Notes under the pieces: model-generated
Seen by the model: the letters and a program-made list of their open reading frames with translations, nothing else
Told to the model about the DNA's origin: nothing
Databases searched by the model: none
Program-made: the position numbers and the translations under genes
In this document: one piece after another, positions 45,670 through 57,073 of the stretch
Layout of the letters: every line of letters starts with the position of its first letter
Numbering within the stretch: position 1 is the stretch's first letter
Assembly: GCA_036504515.1 (NCBI GenBank)
Contig: DASXVA010000005.1
Location: 1 to 64,000 of the forward strand
Reading direction: 5' to 3'
Length of the DNA stretch: 64,000 nt
Source: AWTP1-18 sp036504515
GTDB lineage: Bacteria; Pseudomonadota; Gammaproteobacteria; Burkholderiales; Rhodocyclaceae

Positions 45670-47064
45670 ATGCGCCTCAAGGGAAAACAAGTCCTCGTCC
45701 TTGGCCTCGGCGAATCCGGCCTGGCCATGGCGCGTTGGTGCGCCCGGCAGGGAGCCCAGGTGCGGGTGGCGGATAGTCGCGCCGAGCCGCCGAACAAGGG
45801 CGCCCTGTTGGCCCAGGTGCCGACAGCAGAATTGGTTTCCGGCTATTTTGATGACCGCTTCGACAAGGGCATGTTGACCGGCATCGAGTTGCTGGTGCTG
45901 TCCCCCGGTCTTTCCGGCGGATTGATGCCCGTACTGCACGCCCAGGCCAGCAGCATTCCTGTCGTAGGTGAGATCGAGCTGTTTGCCTGGGCATTGCGGG
46001 ACCTGGGGCTGCGCGAAACAAGCCGGGTGTTGGCCATTACCGGTACCAACGGCAAGACCACGACCACCGCCCTGACCGCACACCTGTGCAACGCGGTGGG
46101 GCGCTATGCCATTGCCTGCGGCAATATTTCCCCTTCCGCCCTGGATGCCTTGATGGATGCCCAGGACGAAGGGCGTTTCCCGGATGTATGGGTACTGGAG
46201 CTGTCCAGCTTCCAACTGGAAACCCTGGATAGCCTTGAGGCCGATGCGGCAACGGTGTTGAACATCAGCGACGATCACCTGGATCGCTACGAAGGTCTGG
46301 GCGAGTACGCCGGTGCCAAGGCCCGCATCTTTTTTGGTGACGGTGTGCAGGTCCTCAACCGGGAGGATCGCCGAGTACGCAAGATGGCCCTGGATGGCCG
46401 CCGCCTGTTGAGCTTTGGTCTTGATGCGCCGGGCAACAGTGAAGATTTCGGCCTGAGGGAAAACCGGGGCGAGCTCTGGATCGTACAGGGCGACAGCTTC
46501 CTGCTTCCCGTGTCACAACTGCCCTTGGCGGGTTTGCACAATGCCGCCAATGTGATGGCCGCCCTCGCCCTGTGTCGCAGTATCGACATACTACCGGCTG
46601 CCTTGTTGCCGGGGCTGCGCAGTTTCAAGGGCTTGGCCCACCGGGTGGAGAAGGTCGCGGAAATCGATGGCGTCAGTTACTACGATGACTCGAAAGGGAC
46701 CAATGTCGGCGCGACGCTGGCTGCCTTGATGGGTATGGGCCGCAAGGTCGTCCTCATTCTTGGCGGGGATGGAAAGGGACAGGACTTCAGTCCGCTGAAG
46801 CCGGCTGTTGCTGATCATGCTCGGGCCGTGGTGCTCATGGGCCGCGATGGGGCAAAGATTGGCGAGGCATTGAAGGGTTGTGGCGTTGCCCTGAAGCAGG
46901 CCCGGGACATGGATGATGCGGTTCACCAGGCGGCCTCCGCCGCCAAGGCCGGTGATGCAGTCCTGCTTTCCCCCGCCTGTGCCAGCCTGGATATGTACCG
47001 TAACTACGCCCACCGGGCGGAAGTGTTTATTGCGGCAGTCAAAGCGCTGGAGACTCAGTCATGA
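45670..47064 (+). CDS. murD: UDP-MurNAc-L-Ala:D-Glu ligase
   Basis: MurD (464 residues) adds D-glutamate. [17 protein letters not shown] is the UDP-binding loop, [18 protein letters not shown] the ATP loop, [10 protein letters not shown] and [10 protein letters not shown] follow, and [20 protein letters not shown] (at the limit) and [11 protein letters not shown] are C-terminal hallmarks. It overlaps ftsW by 4 nt. Confidence 0.97.
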   Translation: MRLKGKQVLVLGLGESGLAMARWCARQGAQVRVADSRAEPPNKGALLAQVPTAELVSGYFDDRFDKGMLTGIELLVLSPGLSGGLMPVLHAQASSIPVVGEIELFAWALRDLGLRETSRVLAITGTNGKTTTTALTAHLCNAVGRYAIACGNISPSALDALMDAQDEGRFPDVWVLELSSFQLETLDSLEADAATVLNISDDHLDRYEGLGEYAGAKARIFFGDGVQVLNREDRRVRKMALDGRRLLSFGLDAPGNSEDFGLRENRGELWIVQGDSFLLPVSQLPLAGLHNAANVMAALALCRSIDILPAALLPGLRSFKGLAHRVEKVAEIDGVSYYDDSKGTNVGATLAALMGMGRKVVLILGGDGKGQDFSPLKPAVADHARAVVLMGRDGAKIGEALKGCGVALKQARDMDDAVHQAASAAKAGDAVLLSPACASLDMYRNYAHRAEVFIAAVKALETQS

Positions 47065-48278
47065 AAATGTCTGATGCCTTCACCAATATCGCCAACTGGT
47101 TTGCCATGCCCGAGCCATCGCGCTTTACCGGCAACCAGGGCCAGCGGGCGACGGCAGAACTGGATGGGCTGCTGTTGTGGCCGGCCCTGGGGCTGTTGCT
47201 GTTTGGCCTGGTGATGGTTTATTCCGCCTCCATCGCCATGGCCGAGGGCAGCAAGTTCACCAACTTTTCTTCCTCCTATTTCCTGGTGCGCCACGGCTTC
47301 TTCCTTGCCATCGGTTTGGTGGCTGGCGTCATGGCCTTCCAGATCCCTGTGCGCTTCTGGCAGCAGATTGCACCCTGGCTTTTTGTTGCTGGTGTGGTTG
47401 CCTTGGCTCTGGTGCTGATTCCCCATGTGGGCCGCTCGGTGAATGGCGCTCAGCGCTGGATTCCCCTTGGCCCTGTGAACCTGCAGCCGTCGGAATTGAT
47501 GAAGCTGTTTTCTGCACTTTATGCCGCCGACTACACCACCCGAAAATTGGCGGACATGGATTCTTTCCGCCGGGGCTTCGTGCCTATGGCGGTGGTGATG
47601 ATGCTGGTGGGTGGCCTGCTGTTACGGGAGCCGGACTTCGGGGCTTTCGTCGTGATCATCAGTATCGCCATGGGCGTGTTGTTCCTCGGTGGCATCAATG
47701 CCCGCCTGTTTGGCATTCTCTTTGTGGTGCTGCTGGCGGCGTTTGCCGTACTGATCCTTACTTCGCCCTATCGGCGCGAGCGGCTGTTCGGGTTCATGGA
47801 CCCCTGGCAGGATGCTTTCGGCAAGGGCTACCAGTTGTCCCATGCCCTGATCGCCTTCGGTCGTGGCGAATGGTTCGGCGTCGGTCTTGGCGCCAGTGTG
47901 GAAAAACTCTTTTATCTGCCCGAGGCCCATACCGACTTCCTGCTGGCAGTGATTGCCGAGGAACTGGGGTTAGTGGGCGTCACCTGCGTCATTCTGCTCT
48001 TTGCTCTCGTGGTGCAGCGCGCCTTTGTGATTGGCCGCCAGGCCATCGTGCTCGAACGCCTGTTCGGCGGTTTGGCTGCTCAGGGAATCGGCATCTGGCT
48101 CGGAGTGCAATCCTTCATCAACATGGGAGTGAATATGGGGCTACTGCCCACCAAAGGCCTGACGCTGCCCATGATGAGCTTCGGCGGCTCCGGCATCCTG
48201 GCCAATTGTGTTGCCCTGGCGGTGCTGTTGCGCATTGACTACGAAAACCGCTCTGTGATGAGAGGGGTGCGCATATGA
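47061..48278 (+). CDS. ftsW: Septal peptidoglycan glycosyltransferase FtsW
   Basis: FtsW (405 residues, ten helices) is the SEDS-family polymerase that works with FtsI. It shows [41 protein letters not shown], the catalytic-loop region [20 protein letters not shown] (at the limit) and [18 protein letters not shown]. The ATG overlaps murD; a second ATG at 47067 is possible. Its stop codon lies inside a long hairpin. Confidence 0.97.
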   Translation: MKMSDAFTNIANWFAMPEPSRFTGNQGQRATAELDGLLLWPALGLLLFGLVMVYSASIAMAEGSKFTNFSSSYFLVRHGFFLAIGLVAGVMAFQIPVRFWQQIAPWLFVAGVVALALVLIPHVGRSVNGAQRWIPLGPVNLQPSELMKLFSALYAADYTTRKLADMDSFRRGFVPMAVVMMLVGGLLLREPDFGAFVVIISIAMGVLFLGGINARLFGILFVVLLAAFAVLILTSPYRRERLFGFMDPWQDAFGKGYQLSHALIAFGRGEWFGVGLGASVEKLFYLPEAHTDFLLAVIAEELGLVGVTCVILLFALVVQRAFVIGRQAIVLERLFGGLAAQGIGIWLGVQSFINMGVNMGLLPTKGLTLPMMSFGGSGILANCVALAVLLRIDYENRSVMRGVRI

Positions 48279-48373
48279 TGCGTCCCCCTCTCATGACGGA
48301 TGGAAACCTCCACCAACCCCATCCTCGCCCCGAAGGCGCGGCTACTGATTGGCGCTTTCGTTTTGTGAAAGCG
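48258..48373 (+). repeat. Palindromic spacer between ftsW and murG
   Basis: A hairpin of ATGAGAGGGG (48258-48267) with CCCCTCTCAT (48285-48294), continued by CGCAT/ATGCG around ATG, encloses the ftsW stop codon. A second hairpin, CGCTTTC-N7-GAAAGCG, is at 48353-48373, 14 nt before murG. This is the second-longest gap (109 nt) of the otherwise overlapping dcw cluster. It could slow transcription or protect the upstream mRNA. Confidence 0.6.
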
Positions 48374-48387
48374 GAAGGTGTGATTCG

Positions 48388-49443
48388 ATGAAAACCATCC
48401 TCATCATGGCGGGTGGTACCGGTGGCCACATCATGCCGGGCCTGGCCGTTGCCGATCACCTACGCAGCCTGGGCTGGCGGGTGGTGTGGATGGGCAATCC
48501 GGACGGAATGGAAGCGCGGCTGGTGCCGGGCCGTGGTTTTGAAACGGCCTGGGTCAAGTTCACTGCGTTGCGGGGCAAGGGCCTCTTGCGCAAGCTGGCG
48601 CTACCCTTCAATTTGCTCAAGGGCTTTTGGCAGGCCCGGCGCGAGATCAAGAAGGTTCAGCCCGATGTTGTGCTGGGCTTCGGCGGTTTCATTACTTTTC
48701 CCGGCGGGATGATGGCAGCCCTGTCCGGAATTCCTGTGGTGTTGCACGAACAGAATTCCGTCGCGGGCTTGGCCAACAAGGTGTTGGCCAAATTTGCCAA
48801 ACGCATCCTTACGGGCTTCCCGGATGTCCTCAAGGGCGGTGAATGGGTAGGCAATCCGGTACGGCCGGAAATCGCCAAACTGCCTGCCCCCGCAGAACGA
48901 ATGGCAGGGCGCAGCGGACCGCTGCATATTTTGGTCGTGGGCGGCAGCCTGGGGGCCCAAGCCCTGAACGAATCATTGCCTCTGGCGCTGGCCCAGATCC
49001 CGACTGCGGAGCGGCCTGAAGTCATCCATCAGTCCGGCGAGAAACATATCGAAGGACTCAAGGATGTTTATGCGAGGGCTGGTGTCGAGGGCAAGCTGGT
49101 GCCCTTCATTGAAGACATGGCCGACGCCTATGCCTGGGCTGATCTGGTCATCTGCCGGGCCGGGGCACTGACCATTGCCGAAGTCGCCGCTGCTGGAATT
49201 GCCAGCGTGCTGGTGCCCTATCCCCACGCTGTGGATGACCATCAGACGGGTAATGCTCACTTCCTCTCGAATGTCGGTGCCGCCGTACTGTTGCCCCAGA
49301 CCGACCTGAACCCGGAAACCCTGGCGCTGCTGCGCAATATGAGCCGCGCCCAATTACTCGAAATGGCGGCCAAGGCACGCGAAATGGCCAAGCCGGATGC
49401 CACCGCTGTGGTGGCCAAAATTTGTACTGAACTCGCGAAATAA
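48388..49443 (+). CDS. murG: Lipid II synthase (UDP-GlcNAc transferase MurG)
   Basis: MurG (351 residues) adds GlcNAc to lipid I on the cytoplasmic membrane face. [19 protein letters not shown] is the first G loop; [42 protein letters not shown] and [22 protein letters not shown] (partly quoted) follow. The ATG at 48388 gives the standard start [13 protein letters not shown]. Confidence 0.97.
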   Translation: MKTILIMAGGTGGHIMPGLAVADHLRSLGWRVVWMGNPDGMEARLVPGRGFETAWVKFTALRGKGLLRKLALPFNLLKGFWQARREIKKVQPDVVLGFGGFITFPGGMMAALSGIPVVLHEQNSVAGLANKVLAKFAKRILTGFPDVLKGGEWVGNPVRPEIAKLPAPAERMAGRSGPLHILVVGGSLGAQALNESLPLALAQIPTAERPEVIHQSGEKHIEGLKDVYARAGVEGKLVPFIEDMADAYAWADLVICRAGALTIAEVAAAGIASVLVPYPHAVDDHQTGNAHFLSNVGAAVLLPQTDLNPETLALLRNMSRAQLLEMAAKAREMAKPDATAVVAKICTELAK

Positions 49444-49459
49444 CGCGGGAGAAATCATC

Positions 49460-50866
49460 ATGAAACATAAAGTCAAAAGTATTCACTTCATCGGCGTCGG
49501 CGGTTCCGGCATGAGCGGTATTGCCGAGGTGCTGGTGAATCAGGGCTTCGACGTCAGCGGCTCCGATTTGGCGGAAAGCGCCACAACCCGACGTTTGGCG
49601 GCGGCAGGGATCAAGGTATATATCGGCCATAAGCCTGAAAACGTATTGAAGGCCGATGCGGTGGTGGCATCCACCGCGGTGAAGGAAGACAACCCTGAAG
49701 TGATCGCTGCCCGGGAGCGCAAGATTCCCGTGGTGCCCCGGGCCCAGATGCTGGCGGAACTGATGCGTATCAAGCAGGGCATTGCCATTGCCGGTACTCA
49801 CGGCAAGACCACTACCACCAGTTTGGTCGCCAGTGCTTTGGCAGCCGGTGGCCTCGACCCTACTTTTGTTATTGGCGGCCGACTCAACTCTGCCGGGGTC
49901 AATGCGCGCCTGGGCCAAGGGGAGTTTCTGGTGGCGGAAGCAGACGAGTCCGATGCCTCGTTTCTTTTCCTCTCGCCAGTGATTTCGGTAGTGACCAATA
50001 TCGACGCCGACCACATGGAAACCTACGGTCATGATTTCGGCAAACTGAAACAGACCTTCGTGGACTTCCTTCATCGTCTGCCCTTTTACGGGGTGGCCGT
50101 GGTGTGTCTGGATGATCCGAACGTGCGGGAAATCATTCCCAAGGTGGCGAAGCAGATCATCACCTACGGCCTTGATCCCGAGGCCAATATTCGCGCCGAG
50201 AACGTGCGGGCCGTGGACGGCCAGATGCACTTCGATTGCGTCAAGACCAATGGCAGCGTGGTGCGTTTCCCGGTAGTACTCAATCTACCTGGCACCCATA
50301 ACGTCAAGAACGCCTTGGCGACCATCGCCGTGGCGACGGAAGTGGGGGTGCCCGATGCCGACATCGTTCGCGCCCTGGCCGAGTTCAAGGGGGTGGGGCG
50401 ACGCTTCCAGCGCTATGGCGAAATTGCCCTGCCGGAAAAGGATGGGCAGCCCTCCGGGCACCTGACCCTGATCGACGACTACGGTCATCACCCAGTGGAA
50501 ATGGCAGCTACGCTGGAAGCCGCCCGGGGCGCCTTCCCCGGCCGCCGCATCGTGCTGGCCTTCCAGCCTCATCGTTTCACTCGTACTCGGGACTGCTTTG
50601 AAGATTTCGTCAAAGTGTTGTCGGATTGCGATGCCCTGTTGCTGGCAGAAGTCTATGCCGCCGGCGAAGCGCCGGTGGTTGCTGCCGATGGCCGCAGTCT
50701 GGCCCGGGCCATCCGAATTGCCGGCAAGGTGGAACCGGTCTTTGTGGAAGACATTACGTTGATGCCCCAGGCCATTCTTGATAGCTGCAAGGATGGCGAT
50801 GTGGTGATCACCATGGGTGCCGGCTCCATCGGTGCTGTGCCCGGCAAGTTGGCGGGGCAGGGTTAA
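49460..50866 (+). CDS. murC: UDP-MurNAc:L-alanine ligase
   Basis: MurC (468 residues) adds the first residue of the stem peptide. [17 protein letters not shown] is the UDP loop, [18 protein letters not shown] the ATP loop, [10 protein letters not shown] and [18 protein letters not shown] are conserved. ATG 49460 has GGGAGA 9 nt upstream; a longer opening from 49397 lies inside murG. Confidence 0.97.
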   Translation: MKHKVKSIHFIGVGGSGMSGIAEVLVNQGFDVSGSDLAESATTRRLAAAGIKVYIGHKPENVLKADAVVASTAVKEDNPEVIAARERKIPVVPRAQMLAELMRIKQGIAIAGTHGKTTTTSLVASALAAGGLDPTFVIGGRLNSAGVNARLGQGEFLVAEADESDASFLFLSPVISVVTNIDADHMETYGHDFGKLKQTFVDFLHRLPFYGVAVVCLDDPNVREIIPKVAKQIITYGLDPEANIRAENVRAVDGQMHFDCVKTNGSVVRFPVVLNLPGTHNVKNALATIAVATEVGVPDADIVRALAEFKGVGRRFQRYGEIALPEKDGQPSGHLTLIDDYGHHPVEMAATLEAARGAFPGRRIVLAFQPHRFTRTRDCFEDFVKVLSDCDALLLAEVYAAGEAPVVAADGRSLARAIRIAGKVEPVFVEDITLMPQAILDSCKDGDVVITMGAGSIGAVPGKLAGQG

Positions 50867-50871
50867 ACGCT

Positions 50872-51756
50872 ATGACACTGCGGGGCGAACTGCGTCACCA
50901 GGAGTCCATGGCTCGTCATGTTTCATGGCGTGCCGGTGGGTTCGTGGACCAGGCCTACTTTCCCGCAGATCTGGAAGACCTGTGTGCCTTCATGGCCCAG
51001 TTACCTGTCGACGAGCCTTTGCTACTGGTGGGATTGGGCAGCAACCTGTTGGTGCGGGACAAGGGGTTTCGTGGCACGGTGGTGTTTACCCATGGTTGTC
51101 TCAAGACCCTGCGCCTGGAAGACGATGGCTGCATCTATGCCGAAGCCGGTGCAGCATCGCCCAAGCTGGCCCGTTTTGCAGCCAACCACGATCTGGTTGA
51201 AGCCGAGTTTCTGGCCGGGATTCCCGGCACGGTAGGCGGTGCCCTGGCCATGAATGCGGGTTGCTACGGCGGCGAGACCTGGCAATTCGTGGATCGGGTG
51301 CTGATGCTGGACCGACAGGGCAGTTTGCAGCAACGGCAACCGGCTGAATTTGACGTGGCGTATCGCCATGTGACCCAGAGAGAAGGTCGTGACGAAATTT
51401 TTGCGGGTGCCTGGTTTCGCTTTCCTGCCGGAGACGGCCACGTCGCCCGGGAGCGGATCAAGGAGCTTCTGGAAAAGCGGATTGCCAGTCAGCCCCTGCA
51501 ATTGCCCAATGCCGGTTCGGTATTCCGTAACCCGCCGGGAGACCATGCGGCCCGCCTGATTGAAGCGGCGGGACTCAAGGGGCTGGAAATAGACGGCGCA
51601 AGGGTTTCCGAAAAGCATTCGAATTTCATCGTTAATCCACAGGGCAGGGCCACGGCTTCTGGGATAGAAATGCTAATCGGCCGAATTAAGGCCGAAGTTG
51701 CAGAAAAATTTGGTGTGGAACTGATTCCCGAAGTGCGGATCGTGGGTGAGGAGTGA
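50872..51756 (+). CDS. murB: UDP-N-acetylenolpyruvoylglucosamine reductase
   Basis: MurB (294 residues) is the FAD enzyme that reduces enolpyruvyl-UDP-GlcNAc to UDP-MurNAc. [56 protein letters not shown] (at the limit) and [19 protein letters not shown] are diagnostic; it belongs to the shorter type. The start is 5 nt after murC. Its end overlaps ddl by 4 nt. Confidence 0.96.
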   Translation: MTLRGELRHQESMARHVSWRAGGFVDQAYFPADLEDLCAFMAQLPVDEPLLLVGLGSNLLVRDKGFRGTVVFTHGCLKTLRLEDDGCIYAEAGAASPKLARFAANHDLVEAEFLAGIPGTVGGALAMNAGCYGGETWQFVDRVLMLDRQGSLQQRQPAEFDVAYRHVTQREGRDEIFAGAWFRFPAGDGHVARERIKELLEKRIASQPLQLPNAGSVFRNPPGDHAARLIEAAGLKGLEIDGARVSEKHSNFIVNPQGRATASGIEMLIGRIKAEVAEKFGVELIPEVRIVGEE

Positions 51757-52688
51757 CGGTGGCAGAGAAGAAATTTGGCAAGGTGGCCGTGATGTTTGGC
51801 GGCGATTCCGACGAGCGGGAAGTTTCCTTGAAGAGCGGTTCTGCCGTGCTTAAGGCCCTGCGGGCAGCGGGCGTGGACGCCCATGCCTTTGATCCCCGCG
51901 AAAAGCCCCTGTCTGCCCTGCGAGAAGAAAACTTCCAGCGCGCCTTCATTGCGCTCCATGGCTGTGGTGGTGAGGACGGCACTTTGCAGGGCGCCCTTGA
52001 ACTGATGGGCATCCCCTATACCGGTAGCGGTGTGTTGGCTTCCGCCTTGGGCATGGACAAGTGGCGAACCAAGTTGGTGTGGCAGGCCGCCGGTATCCCC
52101 GTGCCTGATTTTGTCGTGGTGGAAGAGCACAGCGACTTTGCGTCCATTGAAAAACAACTGGGCCTGCCCCTGTTCGTCAAGCCGGCTAATGAAGGTTCCA
52201 GTATCGGCATCAGCAAGGTCAAGGAACCGGGTGGCCTGGCGACGGCTTACCAGTTGGCAGCCCAATATGACCGCATCGTCATTGCCGAAAGGTTCATGGC
52301 CGGCGGCGAATTCACGGTGGGCATCCTGGGCCACGGCGATCAAGCTCGGGCCCTGCCGGTGATACGGATTGTGCCGAGCACCGAGTTCTACGATTACGAC
52401 GCCAAGTATCTGCGGGACGATACCGAATACCGCATCCCTTCCGGCCTCACCGAAGCCCAGGAACTGGAAATGCAGGCAATGGCACTCAAGGCTTTTGCCG
52501 TGCTCGGCTGCCGTGGCTGGGGGCGGGTGGACATGATGATTGATGGCGAAGGCCACATCGTTGCGCTGGAAGCCAATACCGCACCGGGTATGACTGACCA
52601 CTCTTTGGTGCCGATGGCCGCGCGGGCGGTGGGCCTTGATTTCCAGGCCCTGGTCGTTAAGGTGTTGGAGGAGGCCCGTCTTGGCTAG
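51753..52688 (+). CDS. ddlB: D-alanine:D-alanine ligase
   Basis: Ddl (311 residues) makes the D-Ala-D-Ala used by MurF. It has the ATP-grasp fold with [37 protein letters not shown] (at the limit), [16 protein letters not shown] and [15 protein letters not shown]. The start is GTG in the GTGA overlap with murB. Confidence 0.96.
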   Translation: MTVAEKKFGKVAVMFGGDSDEREVSLKSGSAVLKALRAAGVDAHAFDPREKPLSALREENFQRAFIALHGCGGEDGTLQGALELMGIPYTGSGVLASALGMDKWRTKLVWQAAGIPVPDFVVVEEHSDFASIEKQLGLPLFVKPANEGSSIGISKVKEPGGLATAYQLAAQYDRIVIAERFMAGGEFTVGILGHGDQARALPVIRIVPSTEFYDYDAKYLRDDTEYRIPSGLTEAQELEMQAMALKAFAVLGCRGWGRVDMMIDGEGHIVALEANTAPGMTDHSLVPMAARAVGLDFQALVVKVLEEARLG

Positions 52689-53484
52689 GGAAAAAGCAGC
52701 CAAGCCCTCTCGGCCCAGCAAACCCGCCAAGCGTGACAAGGGCGAAGGTTTCTGGGACAAGCCGCCTTTGCTCAATTTCACGGCAGATTTGCTGATGTTG
52801 TTTGGTGCGGTGGTCCTGATTTACGCCGTAGTCTTGGCAGCCAAGCAGTTGCCGGTTTTCCCCCTGCGACAGGTGGTGGTGTTGGGCAAGCTGGATCAGG
52901 TCACCCGGACTCAGGTGGAATACGCAGCCCGTACCGCGCTGAATGGCAATTTCTTTACGGTGGATCTCAATGCGGTTCGCGCTACCTTCGAGAAATTGCC
53001 CTGGGTGCGTCGGGCCGATGTGCATCGCCGCTGGCCCGACAGTATTGAACTGACCATCGAGGAACAGGTGGCCTCGGCCCGCTGGAAGCAGGCCGATGGT
53101 GAGTATCGGCTGGTTAATACCTACGGCGAAGTATTTGTGGCTGCAACCGAGGCAATCCTGCCTGTATTTACAGGACCGGAAGGCATGGCTTCGGTGATGC
53201 TGAGCCAGCACAAGGATTTTTCGGAAAGTCTTAAGTCCCTCGGTCGTCGCCCAGTGGAAGTCAGCCTGTCTCCACGGCAGGCTTGGCAGGTCCGCCTGGA
53301 TGACGGACTGGTGCTGGATCTTGGGCGGGAGGAAAGCAAACATCCGGTGGCAGAGCGACTGGATCGCTTTGTTGCAAGTTATCGGGAGGTGCGGGAAAAA
53401 CTGCATCTCCAGCCAACGCTGATCGACATGCGTTATCCCAACGGCTTTGCCCTGCGCCAGAGCGCGGCTGCCAAATCATCGTGA
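52681..53484 (+). CDS. ftsQ: Cell division protein FtsQ
   Basis: FtsQ (267 residues) links FtsK to FtsLB. It has a basic cytoplasmic tail ([20 protein letters not shown]), a membrane helix near residues 35-55 ([16 protein letters not shown]), a POTRA domain ([20 protein letters not shown]) and the FtsQ beta domain. The start is TTG at 52681, supported by GGAGGAGG about 8 nt upstream and no suitable ATG; it overlaps ddlB by 8 nt. Confidence 0.92.
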   Translation: MAREKAAKPSRPSKPAKRDKGEGFWDKPPLLNFTADLLMLFGAVVLIYAVVLAAKQLPVFPLRQVVVLGKLDQVTRTQVEYAARTALNGNFFTVDLNAVRATFEKLPWVRRADVHRRWPDSIELTIEEQVASARWKQADGEYRLVNTYGEVFVAATEAILPVFTGPEGMASVMLSQHKDFSESLKSLGRRPVEVSLSPRQAWQVRLDDGLVLDLGREESKHPVAERLDRFVASYREVREKLHLQPTLIDMRYPNGFALRQSAAAKSS

Positions 53485-53491
53485 GCTGCCT

Positions 53492-54721
53492 ATGAGCAAG
53501 GAAACCCGAGAGTTAATTGTTGGCCTGGACATCGGTACGTCCAAGATTGTCGCCATCGTCGCCGAACTGGACGATGAGGGACAACTTGTCGTACTGGGGA
53601 TGGGCAGCCAGGATTCCGAAGGTCTGAAGAAGGGCATGGTGGTGAACATCGAGGCCACCGTGAATTCCATCTCCCGGGCAATCCAGGAAGTGGAGTTGAT
53701 GACCGGCTGCAAGGTGAAAGAGGTCTACACCGGCATCGCCGGCAGCCACATCAAGAGTAAGGACTCCAACGGCATGGCCGTGGTGAAGGATAAGGAAGTC
53801 ACCCAGTTCGATGTGGAGCGGGCCATGGAGGCTGCCGCCGCGACGCCTATTTCTGCCGATGACCAGATTCTGCATACGCTGGTGCAGGAGTTCATCGTGG
53901 ACGGCCAGGACGGCGTCAAGGAACCCATCGGCATGGATGCTAAGCGCCTGGAGGTGCGGGTGCATCTGGTGACGGGCGCTGTAACTGCCGTGCAGAACAT
54001 CGTGAAGTGCGTGCATCGCTGCGGGCTGGAGGTTGTTGATCTGGTACTGCAACCTTTGGCGTCTGGCCACGCGGTGCTGACGGAAGATGAAAAAGATGTG
54101 GGCGTCTGTCTGGTAGACATCGGTGGTGGTACCACCGACGTGGCAATCTTCACTCAGGGAGCGATTCGCCACACCGCGGTGATTCCTATTGCCGGCGATC
54201 AATTGACTTCCGATATCAGCATTGCCCTGCGGACATCGACCCAAGATGCGGAGGAAATCAAGATCGGCTACGGCGTAGCGTTACAGCAACTGGCCGATCC
54301 GGAGGAAATGCTGGAAGTGCCTGGTGTTGGTGATCGTCCCGCTAGCAATCTGTCACGGCAGACCCTGGCTGGTTTCATCCAGCCCCGGGTGGAAGAGATT
54401 TTGCAGAAGGTGCACGAGGAACTGGTACGCAGCGGCTACGAGCGTTTGCTGCGGGCCGGTGTCGTGCTCACCGGCGGTTCGGCGCAGATGCCGGGCATGA
54501 TCGAACTCGGGGAAGAAATCTTCCACAACACTGTCAAGTTGGGGATGCCTCACTACGACGGCCCCCTCAAGGATGTGACGCGGAACCCGCGCTATTCCAC
54601 CGCTATGGGCCTGTTGCTGGAAGGCCAGTCCCAACGCAAACGAGGCATCAAGGTACGAGAGAGCGGTTCCTTCAAGCAAGTGTTGGCGAGGATGCGTTCC
54701 TGGTTCGAGAAGAATTTTTAA
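53492..54721 (+). CDS. ftsA: Cell division protein FtsA
   Basis: FtsA (409 residues) is the actin-like protein that tethers FtsZ to the membrane. VGLDIGTSKIVAIVAEL and VDIGGGTTDVAIFTQGAIRH (at the limit) are the phosphate loops; the amphipathic membrane-targeting helix is the C-terminal FKQVLARMRSWFEKNF. The ATG at 53492 gives MSKETRELIVGLDIG. Confidence 0.97.
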   Translation: MSKETRELIVGLDIGTSKIVAIVAELDDEGQLVVLGMGSQDSEGLKKGMVVNIEATVNSISRAIQEVELMTGCKVKEVYTGIAGSHIKSKDSNGMAVVKDKEVTQFDVERAMEAAAATPISADDQILHTLVQEFIVDGQDGVKEPIGMDAKRLEVRVHLVTGAVTAVQNIVKCVHRCGLEVVDLVLQPLASGHAVLTEDEKDVGVCLVDIGGGTTDVAIFTQGAIRHTAVIPIAGDQLTSDISIALRTSTQDAEEIKIGYGVALQQLADPEEMLEVPGVGDRPASNLSRQTLAGFIQPRVEEILQKVHEELVRSGYERLLRAGVVLTGGSAQMPGMIELGEEIFHNTVKLGMPHYDGPLKDVTRNPRYSTAMGLLLEGQSQRKRGIKVRESGSFKQVLARMRSWFEKNF

Positions 54722-54844
54722 GCAGTACGGTGTAAGTGTCGTTCATGACGAGGCAGTGGAACGCGGTAAAGGCCCCTCTTTTTCCCGCGTCAACAGCGGC
54801 TTCGTCATGGTGAAATCGGGCAAGACTTAATGTTGGAGGCGAAC

Positions 54845-56020
54845 ATGTTTGAAATTGAGGAAGTGGTGGACCCCAGTCCCGCCAATACAACGATCATCAA
54901 GGTGATCGGTGTCGGCGGTGCCGGCGGTAACGCCGTAGAACACATGATCCGGGAAGGCGTGAATGGTGTGGAGTTCATCACCGTGAACACCGATGCCCAG
55001 GCATTGCGCCATTCCGGCGCCAGCCAGAAGCTGCAACTGGGCCCCGGCCTGGGCGCTGGCGGCAAGCCCGGCAAGGCCCGTGAACTGGCAGAAGTCGACC
55101 GGGATCAGATCGCTGACTCTCTGCGCGGCGCCCACATGGCCTTCATTACGGCCGGTATGGGCGGCGGCACCGGTACCGGCGCTGCACCTATCGTGGCGGA
55201 AGTGGCCAAGGAATTGGGCATTCTCACCGTGGCTGTGGTGACCAAGCCTTTTGAATTCGAAGGCAATCGCATGCGCTTGGCCGAAGATGGCCTGAGTGAG
55301 CTTGCCCAGCACGTGGATTCCCTCATCGTCATCCTCAACGAAAAGTTGATGGAAGTGATGGGCGAGGACGTGGGCATGAAAGACGCCTTCAAGGCCGCTG
55401 ACAACGTGCTGAAAAACGCCGTGGGCGGTATCGCCGAAATCATCAATGTACCCGGCCTGGTGAACGTCGACTTTGAAGACGTGCGCACCGTGATGGGCGA
55501 AATGGGCAAGGCCATGATGGGCTCCTCCACCGCCGCCGGCGTTGATCGTGCCCGCATCGCCGCCGAACAGGCCGTGGCCAGCCCACTGCTGGAAGGCATC
55601 GAACTGTCCGGCGCCCGTGGCGTACTGGTAAATATCACTGCCAGCCACTCCTTGGGCATGAAGGAAGTCAAGGAAGTCATGAGTACCATCCGCAACTACG
55701 CTGCGGAAGACTCTACCGTGATCTTCGGTACCGTGTTCGACGACGCCATGGAAGACAATCTGCGGGTTACCGTGGTTGCCACCGGTCTCGGCGGCAAAGT
55801 TGCCAAGAAGCAACCCGTGCTGACTCAGGTGCCCAACGTGACTTACGGTCTGCGTACCGGTACCGACAACATGGTGGTGGATGCCACCATGGGCAGTACC
55901 GATGCGATGCCTTCCGTGTTGCACGGCCGTGGTGCCCGCAATGCAGCCGTGGAAGCCATGACTTCCAGCGGTATGGACAAGTACGATATTCCGGCCTTCC
56001 TGCGCAAACAGGCTGACTGA
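54845..56020 (+). CDS. ftsZ: Cell division GTPase FtsZ
   Basis: FtsZ (391 residues) forms the division ring. GVGGAGGNAVEHMI, the tubulin signature GGGTGTGAAP and the T7 loop NVDFEDVRTVM are present; the C-terminal peptide YDIPAFLRKQAD binds FtsA and ZipA-like partners. ATG 54845 has GGAGG at 5-nt spacing; an ATG at 54830 would place that SD inside the gene. The 123-nt gap after ftsA may hold an extra ftsZ promoter, but I see none that is convincing. Confidence 0.97.
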   Translation: MFEIEEVVDPSPANTTIIKVIGVGGAGGNAVEHMIREGVNGVEFITVNTDAQALRHSGASQKLQLGPGLGAGGKPGKARELAEVDRDQIADSLRGAHMAFITAGMGGGTGTGAAPIVAEVAKELGILTVAVVTKPFEFEGNRMRLAEDGLSELAQHVDSLIVILNEKLMEVMGEDVGMKDAFKAADNVLKNAVGGIAEIINVPGLVNVDFEDVRTVMGEMGKAMMGSSTAAGVDRARIAAEQAVASPLLEGIELSGARGVLVNITASHSLGMKEVKEVMSTIRNYAAEDSTVIFGTVFDDAMEDNLRVTVVATGLGGKVAKKQPVLTQVPNVTYGLRTGTDNMVVDATMGSTDAMPSVLHGRGARNAAVEAMTSSGMDKYDIPAFLRKQAD

Positions 56021-56037
56021 TTTCTCGTATCACCAGC

Positions 56038-56097
56038 AAACCCCGCGTCAGGGGGTGCGGCGGATCGCCTCCCGCCGTACAGCCTGACGCGGGGTTT
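56038..56097 (+). terminator. Large terminator hairpin ending the dcw cluster
   Basis: AAACCCCGCGTCAGG (56038-56052) and CCTGACGCGGGGTTT (56083-56097) form a perfect 15-bp stem. The interior can form another small hairpin (CGGCGG with CCGCCG). GTCTTTG follows. It separates ftsZ from lpxC, which then has its own promoter. Confidence 0.85.
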
Positions 56098-56110
56098 GTC
56101 TTTGCTGCAG

Positions 56111-56119
56111 TGCTACAAT
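56111..56119 (+). promoter_or_regulatory. Extended -10 promoter of lpxC
   Basis: TGCTACAAT is an exact extended -10 (TGn-TACAAT) just after the terminator. No clear -35 is visible. Transcription would start near 56126, giving a leader of about 22 nt. Confidence 0.6.
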
Positions 56120-56147
56120 TGCGGCTAACTGACTGATTCCAATACCC

Positions 56148-57062
56148 ATGCTTAAACAACGCACTTTGAAGACTCTGGTTCGCACGACGGGTGTCGGCCT
56201 GCACTCCGGTGCCAAGGTCACCTTGGTGCTGCGCCCAGCTGCCCCCGATACCGGCATTGTCTTTCATCGTGTTGATCTGGAACCCTGCGTAACCCTGAAG
56301 GCCGACCCTTTCGGCGTGGGTGATACGCGGATGGCATCCTGCCTGGAAAAGGATGGTGCCAAAGTGGGCACCGTCGAGCATCTGATGTCCGCCCTTGCAG
56401 GCTTGGGTATCGACAATGTGCATGTGGATGTGGACTCGGCAGAAATTCCCATCATGGACGGCTCAGCATCTCCCTTTGTGTATCTGCTGCAGTCGGCGGG
56501 CATTGAAGAGCAGAACGTTCCGAAGAAGTTCATCCGCGTGAAAAAGACCGTGGAGGTGAAGGAAGGTGACAAATGGGCCAAGCTGGAACCCCATGACGGT
56601 TTCCGTTTGTCCTTTTCCATTGTCTTCAATCATCCGGCGGTAGATCAGACCGGCAACTTCACCACGGTGGACTTTGCCGACAACTCCTATATCCGCGAAG
56701 TGGCGCGGGCTCGCACCTTCGGCTTCACCCAGGATGTCGAAATGCTGCGGGAACAGGGTCTTGCCCTGGGCGGCAGCCTGGAAAACGCCATCGTGATGGA
56801 CGAGTACCGGGTGCTCAATGCCGAAGGGCTGCGATATACCGACGAGTTCGTTAAACACAAGGTGCTGGATGCCGTCGGCGACCTTTATCTGGCCGGTCAC
56901 CCCTTGTTGGCAGCTTTTTCTGCCCACAAGTCCGGCCACGCCATGAACAACAAGCTGCTGCGAGCCCTGCTGGCAGATCAGTCTGCTTGGGAATTCGCGA
57001 CCTTCGAGGATGAGGCGACGGCACCGGCAACGGTAGCCCATCTTTATCCTCAAGCGGCCTAG
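56148..57062 (+). CDS. lpxC: UDP-3-O-acyl-N-acetylglucosamine deacetylase
   Basis: LpxC (304 residues) carries out the first committed step of lipid A synthesis. [15 protein letters not shown] supplies the catalytic Glu77 and metal His78; [12 protein letters not shown], the KFIRVKK strand, and [14 protein letters not shown] with a further His and Asp follow. It sits after ftsZ as in most proteobacteria. Confidence 0.97.
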   Translation: MLKQRTLKTLVRTTGVGLHSGAKVTLVLRPAAPDTGIVFHRVDLEPCVTLKADPFGVGDTRMASCLEKDGAKVGTVEHLMSALAGLGIDNVHVDVDSAEIPIMDGSASPFVYLLQSAGIEEQNVPKKFIRVKKTVEVKEGDKWAKLEPHDGFRLSFSIVFNHPAVDQTGNFTTVDFADNSYIREVARARTFGFTQDVEMLREQGLALGGSLENAIVMDEYRVLNAEGLRYTDEFVKHKVLDAVGDLYLAGHPLLAAFSAHKSGHAMNNKLLRALLADQSAWEFATFEDEATAPATVAHLYPQAA

Positions 57063-57073
57063 GGCATCTCGCC

